Below, in pieces: positions 43,665 to 52,252 of a stretch of 64,000 bases of DNA. The stretch comes from Streptomyces sp. H27-H1 (GTDB lineage Bacteria > Actinomycetota > Actinomycetes > Streptomycetales > Streptomycetaceae), in assembly GCF_026627445.1 (NCBI RefSeq), contig NZ_JAPNLJ010000008.1, positions 124,001 to 188,000 of the forward strand, written 5' to 3'. A program made the translations under genes and the position numbers. Below the pieces are notes generated by a model. That model was given only the letters and a program-made list of their open reading frames with translations, had not been told where the DNA came from and ran no database searches. How positions within the stretch are numbered: position 1 is the stretch's first letter; every line of letters begins with the position of its first letter.

Positions 43665-44096
43665 CTACAGACCGTTCAGCTTCGACCCCGACACCAGGAA
43701 CTGGTTTCCCAGGCCGGTGTCGTTGCGCACGAAGAGCCCCGAGGCCCCGCGCAGCGCCGTCTTCTCCCCGGACAGCCGGCCCATCAGGTTCCTCGCCTGC
43801 TGGTCCCAGGTGTCCGAGACCTTCTTCAGGGCGCCGGCCGTGTCCCAGCCCTCGAAGCCCTTCTGCGCCGTTCCGGTGGCGTCGTCCGCGTGCTCCGTCG
43901 CCTTCTTGGTGCTCGGCTGCAGCTCGGACTCGATGGTGTTCGCCGCCGTCTGCTTCTCGGCGGGCGTGGAGGCGAAGTCACCGGACACACCCGGCGCGAA
44001 CGGCCCCGTCGGCGCGCTGTTCAACCGCATTGCCGCGTGCTGGTCCGTGACGCCCGCGCGCTCACGGTCCCATTCCCGCGCGAAATCCCCTGACAT
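43665..44096 (-). CDS. WXG-like helical partner protein
   Basis: A 143-residue helical protein whose stop is 9 bases before the start of the large WXG-like gene. It contains FEGWDTAGALKKVSDTWDQQ, i.e. two Trp in a helix-turn-helix setting, and an N-terminal Ser/Pro-rich region. It is likely to be co-expressed and to form a heterodimer with the downstream product, as EsxA/EsxB-type pairs do. No ESX membrane components are in the window. Confidence 0.72.
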   Translation of the reverse strand: MSGDFAREWDRERAGVTDQHAAMRLNSAPTGPFAPGVSGDFASTPAEKQTAANTIESELQPSTKKATEHADDATGTAQKGFEGWDTAGALKKVSDTWDQQARNLMGRLSGEKTALRGASGLFVRNDTGLGNQFLVSGSKLNGL

Positions 44097-44099
44097 GAT

Positions 44100-44391
44100 G
44101 CATCCCCCGTCTGAATGGAAAGATCATATGCATGTCAATCGGGCGAAGGTCAACGGCCTGGAGCGAGGTGCTGGAACGTAGGAGGAGGGAGCCGCTGTCG
44201 GCCGTGAGCAGCCCCATGAAGGCGTCGTACGCCAGGAGGTAGCTGCCCCGGCGTGCCGTTCGTGCAGGTGGTCCGCAACCGGCGTCTGAGGCTCCTCGGA
44301 CCAGGGGAGATACCTCGTGCGGGCCTGCTGGAGCGCCGGCACCAGGGATCATGGTGTCGGAGGCGGTCGTCGAGGTCCGCGTCCGTCATCG
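44100..44391 (-). pseudogene. Possible frameshifted small gene upstream of the WXG-like pair
   Basis: In this 338-base gap, minus-strand frames join into a plausible protein: MTDADLDDRLRHHDPW, then ALQQARTRYLPWSEEPQTPV in a second frame, then GSYLLAYDAFMGLLTADSGS in a third. Two frame changes would be needed. It might be a relic or an effect of sequence errors. Low confidence. Confidence 0.3.
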
Positions 44392-44434
44392 AGAGTCGAC
44401 AGCGGCCGCCCAGGGCCGACAACGGGGGAACACC

Positions 44435-45142
44435 ATGAACGCCGCTGCCCGCAGAAGCCGCCGGAGCTGGAAGGCCCATGTCCTCGGCGCCGCTACGGTC
44501 ACCGCGCTGCTCGCCTCCACGGCCTGCTCGCCTAGCACGGGCGAACGCCCGGACGACCGCAAGCCCTCGGGCCAGGCCACCACGCCGAGCACGCCGAGCA
44601 CGCCGAGCATCCCGGGCTCCCCGAACGCGTCGGCGCCCGGCGCGACGCCTTCGCTGACGCCGGGCCCCGGAGCGACCGGCACCGGCGACAACGGCGCCAC
44701 CTCCGTCTGCGCCGACGGCGATCTCACGATCACCGCCACGAGCGAGGACGCGAAGGGCAACCCTCCCCGGCACATCCTCCTCACCGCCACCAACACGGGC
44801 ACCAGGGCCTGCAACGTCTACCGCTTTCCCCACGTCCAACTCGGCGGCGCACGCACCCTGGTACCCGAGCTCGAGGACAGTGCCGACCCGGCCGCGCCGG
44901 CCGTCGCCCTGGCCCCGGGCAAGCAGGCGTACGCCGCGATGGTCCTGACCGGCCCCATGGACGAGGCCCCGGCGAAGTCCATGTACGTCCGGCTCCAGGA
45001 CCGCAAGGCCGGCAGCAACGCGGGCGAGTCGATCGAGGTCGCCCTGCCCGGCGTCGACACGCTGTACTACAACGACTTCGCCCGCGTCACCCACTGGATG
45101 ACCGCCTCGGGCCCGGCCCTGCGGTTCGTCATGTCGTCCTGA
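44435..45142 (+). CDS. DUF4232 lipoprotein
   Basis: A 235-residue protein (ATG at 44435 after AACGGGGGAAC). The signal peptide VLGAATVTALLASTACS ends in a lipobox-like STAC. A Thr/Pro/Ser-rich linker with TPSTPSTPS repeats follows, and then a DUF4232 beta-sandwich (CADGDLTITATSEDAKGNPP, LTATNTGTRACNVYRFP) with two Cys that probably form a disulfide. It is a surface lipoprotein of unknown role. It lies 98 bases upstream of the Ser/Thr kinase and may be co-expressed. Confidence 0.85.
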   Translation: MNAAARRSRRSWKAHVLGAATVTALLASTACSPSTGERPDDRKPSGQATTPSTPSTPSIPGSPNASAPGATPSLTPGPGATGTGDNGATSVCADGDLTITATSEDAKGNPPRHILLTATNTGTRACNVYRFPHVQLGGARTLVPELEDSADPAAPAVALAPGKQAYAAMVLTGPMDEAPAKSMYVRLQDRKAGSNAGESIEVALPGVDTLYYNDFARVTHWMTASGPALRFVMSS

Positions 45143-45240
45143 CGATCCGGCCCCGCGAAGGAGTCCTCCAAGGTGGTCCGCCACCGGCCCGTCCAGGCGC
45201 CTGCGCGCGTGGACAACGGCCTTGGAAACAGGGGGAGTCG

Positions 45241-46269
45241 GTGGAGTCACTGCGGCCCGGCGACGCGCCGGAGATCGGCGGGTACCGCCTGCTGGCACGC
45301 CTCGGCGAGGGCGGTATGGGCGAGGTCTTCCTGGCCCGGGCGGCCTCCGGGCGGCCACTGGCCCTGAAGACCGTCCACCGGGAACTGAGCCGGGATCCCG
45401 ACTTCGCCGACCGCTTCGCGCGGGAGATGCGCGCCAACGACCGCGTACGTTCCCCGTGGACGGTCTCGGTCGTGGACTTCAGCGCTGCGGGTACGTCCCC
45501 GCAGTGGCTCGCCACCGAATACGTCGCCGCGCCGTCACTGGGCGAATGGGTGCACCGGCACGGACCACTCACGACGCCGGCCCTCTGGTGCCTGGCCCGG
45601 GAACTGTCGGCCGCGCTCGTGGCCGTACGGGCGGCGGATGTGGTCCACCGCGACATCAAGCCGGCGAACGTGCTCCTCGGCCGCGAGCGGCCCTTCCTCA
45701 TCGACTTCGGCATCGCCCGCGCCGTTCGCGACCCGCGCCACACCCGGACGGGCGCGGTCATCGGCACGCCCGGCTGCCTCGCGCCCGAGCAGGCGACCGG
45801 AACCGTGGCCGAGGCCCCGGCCGACGTGTTCTCGCTCGCAGCGGTCCTCGTGTACGCGGCCACCGGCCGCAGTCCCTTCCTGGCCCGGGGCGAGGAGCTC
45901 CAACTACCCGGCCTGCTCTACCGGATCGTGCACGGCGAGCCCCTCCTCGACGACGTTCCGCAGGAGCTCCGCCCCCTGCTGGAGCAGTGCCTGGCCAAGG
46001 AGCCGCAGCGGCGCCCGACCGCCGATGAGGTGCTGGCACGGGTCGGCGCGACGGGGGAGCAGTGGAGCGGGGCCGTGCCACCGGCCCTGGCGGCGGACGT
46101 GAACCACCGGGAAGCCGAACTGCGCAGTCTCCTCGCCGCGTCCCAGCCGCTCGCCGCGCCCGTTCCCATGCCGCAGAGGCCCCCCTCGACGGCTCCGGAG
46201 ACGCCGCCGGTGCCCCAACCCGTTCCCGCCGGGAGAGGACGCGGGCCCGGGTGGCGGGAGCGGCCGTAG
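45241..46269 (+). CDS. Ser/Thr protein kinase (frameshifted before its membrane segment)
   Basis: The first 270 residues are an intact Hanks-type kinase: LGEGGMGEVFLARA (P-loop), ALKTVH (catalytic Lys), VVHRDIKPANVLL (catalytic loop), LIDFGIARAV, GTPGCLAPEQATG and ADVFSLAAVLVYAATGRSPF. A Pro-rich juxtamembrane part follows and the frame ends at 46269. The transmembrane helix and extracellular domain expected in such kinases are encoded in other frames just downstream (next entry). As written, the product would be a soluble kinase without its sensor. GTG start at 45241. Confidence 0.88.
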   Translation: MESLRPGDAPEIGGYRLLARLGEGGMGEVFLARAASGRPLALKTVHRELSRDPDFADRFAREMRANDRVRSPWTVSVVDFSAAGTSPQWLATEYVAAPSLGEWVHRHGPLTTPALWCLARELSAALVAVRAADVVHRDIKPANVLLGRERPFLIDFGIARAVRDPRHTRTGAVIGTPGCLAPEQATGTVAEAPADVFSLAAVLVYAATGRSPFLARGEELQLPGLLYRIVHGEPLLDDVPQELRPLLEQCLAKEPQRRPTADEVLARVGATGEQWSGAVPPALAADVNHREAELRSLLAASQPLAAPVPMPQRPPSTAPETPPVPQPVPAGRGRGPGWRERP

Positions 46270-46756
46270 GCGCCGCCGTCCTCGTCGCCGCGGCCACCCT
46301 CGCGATCAAGCTGCCGTGGGGCGGACCCGGGGACGGAGCCGCGGCCCCGCCCGCGTCGCCGATGCCGCGGTCATGGGTCGGTACCTGGACCGGCACCGGG
46401 CCAGGGACACCCGGCGCGGACGGAGTCTCGCGGGCCAGGACGGGCGGGTTCTCCGTCACGGTGACGCTCAACGCGGGGGCGTGGGAGACCTCGTGGGCCG
46501 GCAGGTCAGTGATGTGAAGGAGAGCGCCACCGGGCGGAACCTGGGGTGCACGGAGGCCCTGGAACTGCGGCAGACGAGCGGGGACAGGGCCGTCTTCGCA
46601 TCAGTGACCAGCCATCCGACCGACCCTGCGGCCACCTTCGCCTGTCCCGCGGACCACCTCTACGTGCTGACCATGGCGAAGCCCGACCGGCTGACGATCG
46701 AGTCGGAAGGTTCCCAGTCGGCGGGCGCCCCGCAAACCCTGATCCGTAGCCGCTAG
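46220..46756 (+). pseudogene. Detached membrane and sensor part of the Ser/Thr kinase
   Basis: Frame 2 reads RTRARVAGAAVGAAVLVAAA then TLAIKLPWGG (a transmembrane helix) and SWVGTWTGTGPGTPGADGVS. Near 46480 the sensible frame changes again to GRQVSDVKESATGRNLGCTE, then LELRQTSGDRAVFASVTSHP, and ends with a TAG at 46754-46756. That stop codon lies in the left end of the MITE-like element. Two frameshifts separate it from the kinase. Sequence error cannot be excluded. Confidence 0.75.
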
Positions 46757-46917
46757 TGCTGTGGCCGGGAAGGTTTGCCGGGTCGCGGTGTCCGGTGCGG
46801 TGCATCGCAAGGCGGAGGGCCGAGGCTCGTACTGGACGTACTTGCCCGGTCCGACAACGCCGCGAGGTGCCGTGCCGGGCGCCGCGACACGGTGAACCTT
46901 TCCGGCCACAGCACTAG
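46753..46917. mobile_element. MITE-like element, 165 bp, with CTAG ends
   Basis: The left end CTAGTGCTGTGGCCGG (46753) is the inverse of the right end CCGGCCACAGCACTAG (to 46917). The match continues inward with AAGGTT/AACCTT and CCG/CGG, about 25 bp in all with a few mismatches. There is no reading frame inside. Size, imperfect terminal inverted repeats, and a second copy of the right end at 48288-48322 support a non-autonomous mobile element. The CTAG may be target site or part of the repeat. Confidence 0.75.
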
Positions 46918-47044
46918 GCCGTCTCGGGCCCGGGCCTCCTGGGCCACGTACCCAGACGGGTTGAGTAGCCGGACTCATGCCGGACCGGGCGCCGGGCGAC
47001 AGGCTGGGGTACACGAAGACCGCGCACCCCGGAGGTTCGATTCG

Positions 47045-47740
47045 ATGATCAGCCATGTCGCCGCCGCCCTGGCCCAGATGTTCGGGCGGATGACCGTCTC
47101 CGAGACTCCTTCGCTCCCCGTCGTGGGCGGGACCATCCTGGCGGCCAACCACACCAGCCTGGCCGACCCGGTCCTCGTGGTCGCCGCCCTGCGCCGGCTC
47201 GGCATCGACCCGGTGATCATGGCCACCGCAGGCCTGTGGCGGGTCCCCGTACTCGGAGGCGCGCTCGCCCGCGAAGGGCACATCCCGGTCCACCGGGGAA
47301 CGGCCCGCGCGGCGAGCTCGCTCGCCGACGCCGCCGAGGCGCTGGCGGCGGGGCGGTGCGTGCTGATGTACGGCGAGGGCCGTATCCCCGACCGCCGGGA
47401 CTCCGGGGAAGCCGCGCCCCTGCCTTTCCGTAGCGGTCTGGCCCGTCTCGCCCTGGCCACGGGAGCACCCGTCCGCCCCGTCGGTCAGGCGGGCGCCCGC
47501 CGGGTGAGCTCGGGGACGACGGCCAAACAGCTCGCCGGAGTCCTCACGGCCCCGGTCCGTCGCCCACGCGTACACGTCCACGTGGGCGCGCCCCTGTTCC
47601 TGCCGGAGGGCCTCGCCGAGGCGACGGCCGTGGCCCACGGCGCGGTCACCTCGGCCTGGCACACCGCGCAGTCCGGGCTCGCCACCATCGGCAGGCCGTC
47701 AGCGGACCGGGCGCAGGGCCGACAGGTCGTGGGCGGCTAG
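47045..47740 (+). CDS. Lysophospholipid (1-acylglycerol-3-phosphate) acyltransferase-like protein
   Basis: A 231-residue PlsC-family enzyme. The catalytic NHTSLADP (H-x4-D) lies near residue 35, GHIPVHRG near 80 and the substrate-binding YGEGRIPDR (usual form FPEGTRS) near 110. The ATG at 47045 follows GGAGG by 10 bases, and the frame upstream is non-coding MITE-like sequence. It transfers an acyl chain to lysophosphatidate or a related acceptor at the membrane. It is longer at the C-terminus than needed, overlapping in antisense a dehydrogenase relic. Confidence 0.88.
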   Translation: MISHVAAALAQMFGRMTVSETPSLPVVGGTILAANHTSLADPVLVVAALRRLGIDPVIMATAGLWRVPVLGGALAREGHIPVHRGTARAASSLADAAEALAAGRCVLMYGEGRIPDRRDSGEAAPLPFRSGLARLALATGAPVRPVGQAGARRVSSGTTAKQLAGVLTAPVRRPRVHVHVGAPLFLPEGLAEATAVAHGAVTSAWHTAQSGLATIGRPSADRAQGRQVVGG

Positions 47741-48019
47741 TTCCGGGCGGCCCGTCAGTACGGCGTGCACCGCGGCCAGGACCGGCAACTCGGCCTGGCC
47801 GCGGGCCAGGTCCGCGGCCTTGGCCGCGAGCGCCACGGAGAAGTGGGAGCCCTCGGCGTAGGCCCTGTCCACCGCCCCGGCCAGCGGCCCGCGGGCCAGC
47901 TCCGAGCGCAGCAGCTCCTCTGGCAGACCCAACGCGGAGCCGAGCTCCAGGGCTTCGGCGACCAGCGCGACCCCGCCGATCGTCGCGTTGATCAGTACCA
48001 GCTTGAGGGCGGCGCCCGG
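47699..48019 (-). pseudogene. 5'-truncated NAD(P)-dependent 6-phosphogluconate-dehydrogenase-like relic
   Basis: The visible piece is GAALKLVLINATIGGVALVA, then EALELGSALGLPEELLRSEL and HFSVALAAKAADLARGQAEL, the C-terminal helical domain of beta-hydroxyacid dehydrogenases (NAD_binding_11 part, with the catalytic-Lys-like KLVLIN). The whole Rossmann half is absent: upstream sequence from 48020 belongs to something else. Its stop region overlaps the 3' end of the acyltransferase gene. Confidence 0.75.
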
Positions 48020-48026
48020 GAGGTGA

Positions 48027-48300
48027 TCGACTACAAGGGCACGCAGATGCCGGTGGGACGCTCCCACGCCTCCGTGCTGGTCGCACCGGGCGGGGAGAAG
48101 GTCCTCCGGCGCCGGTGTCGCCAACGGCTCCGGCGAGATGCTGCCGTGGCGGGACGTGAGCGAGGTGGCCGTGCGCGGGGGCATGGTCTACGTCTGGCGG
48201 GCCGGCCATACCAAGGTCTGGCAGGCGCTCAAGGCGGGGAAGGTGCCGAACCTGCTCGTGTCCCTCGCCATCGTGGACAACCTCCGTCGCGACACGGTGA
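48027..48300 (+). pseudogene. Relic of an unknown streptomycete protein (perhaps DUF6585-like)
   Basis: Plus-strand frames read VIDYKGTQMPVGRSHASVLV and then, in another frame, MLPWRDVSEVAVRGGMVYVW, RAGHTKVWQALKAGKVPNLL and VSLAIVDNL. The latter resembles the end of small PH-like proteins of the DUF6585 kind. It stops at the copy of the MITE right end (48288). Fragmentary, and the assignment is a guess. Confidence 0.35.
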
Positions 48301-48322
48301 ACCTTTCCGGTCACAGCACTAG
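48288..48322. repeat. Second copy of the MITE right end
   Basis: 35 bases match the right terminus of the element at 46753-46917 with one difference (CCGGTCACAGCACTAG instead of CCGGCCACAGCACTAG). The last four bases, CTAG, are also the left target duplication of the IS element that follows. No matching left end is visible nearby, so this is a solo end or a fusion of a decayed copy. Confidence 0.8.
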
Positions 48323-49393
48323 GGCCTGTGTGATGTCGTGATCAGTCGGGGGTCTTCAGGAGGTCGTCGATCCAGATCATTGCGGCACGGAGGTGGACGC
48401 CGGCGAGGTAGCTCTCGGGTGATTTGTCGTAGCGAGTGGCGATGCCTCGCCAGGCCTTGAGCTTGTTGATCAGGCGCTCGACGGTGTTCCGCTCTTTGTA
48501 GAGGTCTGCGTCGTAGCTGACGGGTCGGCCGCCTCGGGCGCCCTTCTTCCTCCGGTTGGCGGCTTGGTCCCTCTTCTCTGGGATGACCGCCTTGATGTTG
48601 CGTTTGCGCAGGTAGGTGCGGTTGCCGCGGGATGAGTAGGCCTTGTCCGCGGCGACCGCGCCGGGCCTGCTGCGAGGACGACCGACAGGCAAGCGGACTC
48701 GAACGCGCTTGAGCGCGGGGATGAACTGCGGGCTGTCCCCGGCCTGCCCAACGGTCAGGACCAGTGCGAGTGGGCGGCATCTGCGGTCCGCGGCGAGGTG
48801 GAGTTTGCTGGTCAGCCCGCCCCTGGATCTGCCGAGCAGGGCTTCCTTCAGGCGGAGCTTGTGTCTGCGCCGGACGCGCCGGCGCTCGGCCTGTCCGTTC
48901 TGTTCCTCCGGTCCGCCCCTTTTTGCCGGGCGGTCTCATGTTCCTGTGCGGCTTCCTCCAGGGCGTCCATGAGGTGCTTGCTGACGCGCATGCCCGCGGC
49001 GTCGTGATGGGCGCGAACCGTTGTGGAATCCACGCTGACCAGCGACAAGTCGCTCCGTCCGGCGCGGGCGGCCTCGGCGATCAGGCCTTCCAGGAGGGCG
49101 GAGAACACGCCGGCGTTCCGCCAGACCCGGAAACGCCCGTAGACGGTGGCCCATGGGCCGAACTCGGCAGGCATCTCCCGCCACTGACCGCTGGACCGGA
49201 ACCGCCAGATCACCCCCTCGAACTGCTCCCGCAGCCGCTCGGGGTACGGGCCATACCTACCGATCGGCAGGTATGGCTCGATGAACTTCCACTGGGCATG
49301 GGTGAGTTGCCTGCGAGTCACAACCACAGTCCTATCGAATCCACCCCACGAAGAGCACAGAACTCAAGAACTGATCACGACATCACACAGGCC
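48323..49393. mobile_element. IS5-family insertion sequence, 1071 bp
   Basis: Perfect 23-bp terminal inverted repeats (start GGCCTGTGTGATGTCGTGAT at 48323, mirror end at 49393) enclose one transposase in two overlapping frames. CTAG flanks both sides (48319-48322 and 49394-49397), a 4-bp target duplication. The sequence after the right CTAG (GGCCGTCTC) is the same as the sequence after the first MITE, showing that the IS landed in the CTAG of a MITE end. Complete and possibly active. Confidence 0.92.
48342..49327 (-). CDS. IS5-family transposase, two frames (programmed -1 frameshift)
   Basis: OrfA (49327-48848) begins with the IS5 DUF4096 domain (THAQWKFIEPYLPIGRYGPY, GQWREMPAEFGPWATVYGRF) and contains the first catalytic Asp in SLVSVDSTTVRAHH. 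OrfB, one frame back, has GRSRGGLTSKLHLAADRRCR, VAADKAYSS (second Asp) and YKERNTVERLINKLKAWRGI (the final Glu), ending at 48342. An A5G4 run at 48916-48924 on the coding strand is a natural slippery site; slipping -1 there joins the two in one DDE enzyme of about 328 residues. Confidence 0.9.
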
Positions 49394-49607
49394 CTAGGCC
49401 GTCTCTTTTGGATCCTGCCGGGCCCGCGGCGCCCGGCTGCGAGGGCGACCGGTGGCGGCGCCGCCGCTGGGAGTGGCGGAAACCGCCCGGAGCCCTTCGG
49501 TGGATTCCGTGATTTCGTGGTGGGAGAACCGATGAGTTTCGCGGCGCCCGGCCGTCTACCCCTGTGTAAGACGTATCCCCAGCAGCCGCCCCGGAAGGGT
49601 GAGGAAC

Positions 49608-50000
49608 ATGAAGTACATGATCTAGATGAACGTGCCTGCCGCCGAGTGGGACACCATCATGTCGTCGTACTCCAAGGACGAGATGGATGCCATGTTCGCC
49701 CACATGGGCGCCCTGAACGAGGACATCACCGCCGCCGGAGAATGGGTGGACGGGCAGGGTCTCGGCGGCCCCTCGCTGGTCAAGACGGTACGGGCCGGGA
49801 GTGACGGGCGGCCGCAGGTGACGGACGGGCCGGCCCAGGCGGGGCACATTCTGGCCGGGTACTGGGTGGTCGACGTCAAGAGCGAGGAGCGTGCCCTGGA
49901 GATCGCCGCACGGGCGTCGGCGTGCCCCGGCCCGGGCGGGAAGCCCGGCAGCGACCCGGTCGAGGTGCACCCGATTCCCGAAGGTCCGCCCCAGGCCTGA
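49608..50000 (+). pseudogene. YCII-related protein with a nonsense codon at position 6
   Basis: The natural start is the ATG at 49608 (after GGAAGGGTGAGGAAC): Met-Lys-Tyr-Met-Ile, then TAG at 49623-49625, then the open frame MNVPAAEWDTIMSSYSKDEM and on to the end. MKYM(I/L) is the standard YCII opening strand, so the TAG interrupts a real gene. The rest is a complete YCII/DGPF-type domain (DGPAQAGHILAGYWVVDVKS). Reinitiation at the ATG right after the TAG (49626, 124 residues) is possible but would lack the first beta strand and has no own ribosome site. Confidence 0.82.
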
Positions 50001-50114
50001 GCCGAGCGCGGGCGGTGGGGCGAGGTCCCGGCGGGTCGTACGCCCGCATCCGGGTGAACGCGGCGACGCCCGGCAGCCCCGCCGCGGGCCTTCTGGCCGG
50101 GCGGGGCGGCGGTG

Positions 50115-51155
50115 TCAGCCCATCAGCAGCAGCCGGGTGTTCGATACGAGCTTCCGGTTCACGCTGGTGCTCTGCACGAAGATCGTGAAGTCGTCGTTGT
50201 GGTCCGGCTTGACCCGCGCGTCCACTGCGGGCAGGCCGAGCAGGGCCCGGGCTTGCGGCCCCGTGTATATTCGGTCCGTCTTCTTCTCCAGCACCGCGAT
50301 CTGCTTCTTCGCCTGGATCTTCTCCGTCTTGCTGAGCTGGTAGAACGCGCCACCGGTGCGGTAGGTGTGCCCGGACTCGATGACCCATTCCCGGATCGCC
50401 ACGTCACGAGCCACCGGGATCACCTGGTAGCCGGACGGATCCACCGGCTTCAGGCCGGCCGCCTCGATGGTGTCCTTGTTGACCGCCTCCGCGCCCATGG
50501 AGAACACCGCCCGCGATCCCCGGATGCCGCGGGCGCGACCCACCATGAACTTCTCGGTGGCCTCCTTGATGACCTGCCCGGCCTCCTCCAGACCCTGCGT
50601 GCTCGTGGCGTCCCACACGGCGATGTTCTCCTTGGGGAAACCGCACTGCATGGCCTCGCGCTTGCCCATCTGGTCCGGCACGAGGACGGCCAGCGTCCAG
50701 TTGTCCTCCTGCGTCGCGATCATCTCGGCCACGGCCTTGACGAGTTCACGCTGATCCCGGGCAGGGGCGTCCGGGCCGCGGTGACTCGCGTTCTCCTGCC
50801 CGTCCGTCAGCACGAACGTGAGGAAACTGTGGTCGCCGTAGAGCTGAGCCGTCTGTGCCAGCTCGCGCTGGGACTTCAGCGAGGCCGCCAGCAGCGCCGT
50901 CATGCCACCGGTCCGGTACAGCTGCTTCAGCGACGGCATCCGCAGCACGTCCTTGTCGTAGATGACGCACTCCACCTTGTCGGCGAAGACGTACACCGTG
51001 ACGCGGGTTTCCTGATCCAGCTCTCCCGACCGGCGGGCGAGGTAGGCGATCTGCTGGTCGGCGACTTCGACGACCTTGCGGCTCAGGTGGGACATGGACG
51101 AACTGGCATCCAACACAAGAGCAACGTGGTTGATGTAGTTCTGAGTTCCGGACAT
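50115..51155 (-). CDS. von Willebrand factor A domain protein
   Basis: A 346-residue cytosolic protein; the ATG at 51155 follows GAGGGGGAG. The VWA domain fills residues 5-215, with the MIDAS metal site DASSSMSH, the Thr of GGMTALL and the Asp of LTDGQENAS. After it comes a helical basic region (KTEKIQAKKQIAVLEKKTDR) and a tail with DDFTIFVQSTSVNRKLVSN. Stand-alone bacterial VWA proteins usually act with an AAA ATPase or in tellurite/TerY-like stress systems; neither is adjacent. Role unknown. Confidence 0.88.
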   Translation of the reverse strand: MSGTQNYINHVALVLDASSSMSHLSRKVVEVADQQIAYLARRSGELDQETRVTVYVFADKVECVIYDKDVLRMPSLKQLYRTGGMTALLAASLKSQRELAQTAQLYGDHSFLTFVLTDGQENASHRGPDAPARDQRELVKAVAEMIATQEDNWTLAVLVPDQMGKREAMQCGFPKENIAVWDATSTQGLEEAGQVIKEATEKFMVGRARGIRGSRAVFSMGAEAVNKDTIEAAGLKPVDPSGYQVIPVARDVAIREWVIESGHTYRTGGAFYQLSKTEKIQAKKQIAVLEKKTDRIYTGPQARALLGLPAVDARVKPDHNDDFTIFVQSTSVNRKLVSNTRLLLMG

Positions 51156-51384
51156 GGCAGCTCCCCCTCGTTCCGACTGGATGCTCCTACCGTCTCACCC
51201 ACCACTGACAATCGATCTTGGATCTCAGGCTGGACGGAGAGCCCCCGCACGTCCCATAGGGGGTGTCGAAACGTTTCTGCCGGAGCGTTCGAGTGAACGG
51301 TCGTTCCTGACGGCGCTGCCGGGCGTTGAATCGGCTGACGCATCCACCCATGGGAGCGTCGTTCCTTAGATCCTTGAGTCCTTA

Positions 51385-52241
51385 GAAGTCATCTCATTTG
51401 GCGAGTCTGCGGTAGCAGATGAGGGTGCAGGCGATGCTGGTGAAGGCGAGAAAGTGTTCGGCCTTGCGTTCGTAGCGGCGGTGGAGTCGGCGGCAGCCGG
51501 CGAGCCAGGCCATGGTGCGTTCGACGGTCCAGCGGTGCCGGCCCAGGGTTTGGGAGGATTCGATGCCGCGGCGGGCTATGCGGTGGGTGATGCCGCGTCC
51601 GCGTAACCATCGACGCAGGTGAGCGTAGTCGTAGCCCTTGTCGGCGTGGAGCTTGCCGGGGCGCCGTCGGCGGGGTCCTCGTCGGGATCGGATCGGTGGG
51701 ATGCCTCGCACGAGTGGTTCGAGACCGAGGCTGTCGTGCATGTTCGCGCCGGAGATACCGACGGAGAGGGGCAGACCGGTCCGTTCGGTAATCAAGTGGA
51801 TCTTTGATCCGTACTTGCCCCGATCCACAGGATTCGGACCTGTCAGATCCCCCTTTTCAGGGCCCTCATGTTCACCGAGTCGATAGCGCAACGCGACCAG
51901 TCCAGTTCGCCGCGGGCACCGAGTTCATCCAGGACCAGGCGGTGGAGTTTGGCCCACACCCGGGCCTTTGACCACTCGGAAAAGCGCCGATGGGCGGTTG
52001 CTCCGGAGGGTCCGAACGACGCTGTGGGCAGCTGCTGCCAGGTGCAACCCGAGGTGGCGACGAACACGATCGCCGCGAGCACCTCCCGATCTCCGTGCCG
52101 ACGCCGGCCACCGCCCTGAGGCCGCGACGGCGGCTCAGGCACCACCCGCTGGAACAGACACCACAACTCATCCGGCACCAGCCGCTCAACGATCCCCACC
52201 ATGACCGACAGCCTACCCAACCAGCCAAATGAGATGACTTC
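51385..52241. mobile_element. IS5-family (IS427-like) insertion sequence, 857 bp
   Basis: Ends GAAGTCATCTCATTTGGC (51385-51402) and its exact inverse (52224-52241), with TTA on both outer sides (51382-51384, 52242-52244) as a 3-bp target duplication. It encodes a two-frame transposase. The right end is 11 bases from the start of the small secreted protein gene, so the insertion separates that gene from its original promoter. Confidence 0.9.
51394..52220 (-). CDS. IS5-family transposase, two frames
   Basis: OrfA (52220-51843) has the N-terminal DUF4096 helix region (LVPDELWCLFQRVVPEPPSR, FVATSGCTWQQLPTASFGPS) and the first Asp in CAIDSVNMRA. OrfB (to 51394) holds GKYGSKIHLITERTGLPLSV, KLHADKGYDYAHLRRWLRGR (second Asp) and RWTVERTMAWLAGCRRLHRR (Glu). 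An A4G5 run at 51849-51857, coding strand, lies exactly where a -1 slip joins the frames (ALK, then GDLTGPNPVDRGK). Complete DDE triad, so probably functional. Confidence 0.9.
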
Positions 52242-52252
52242 TTAGGGGAATC

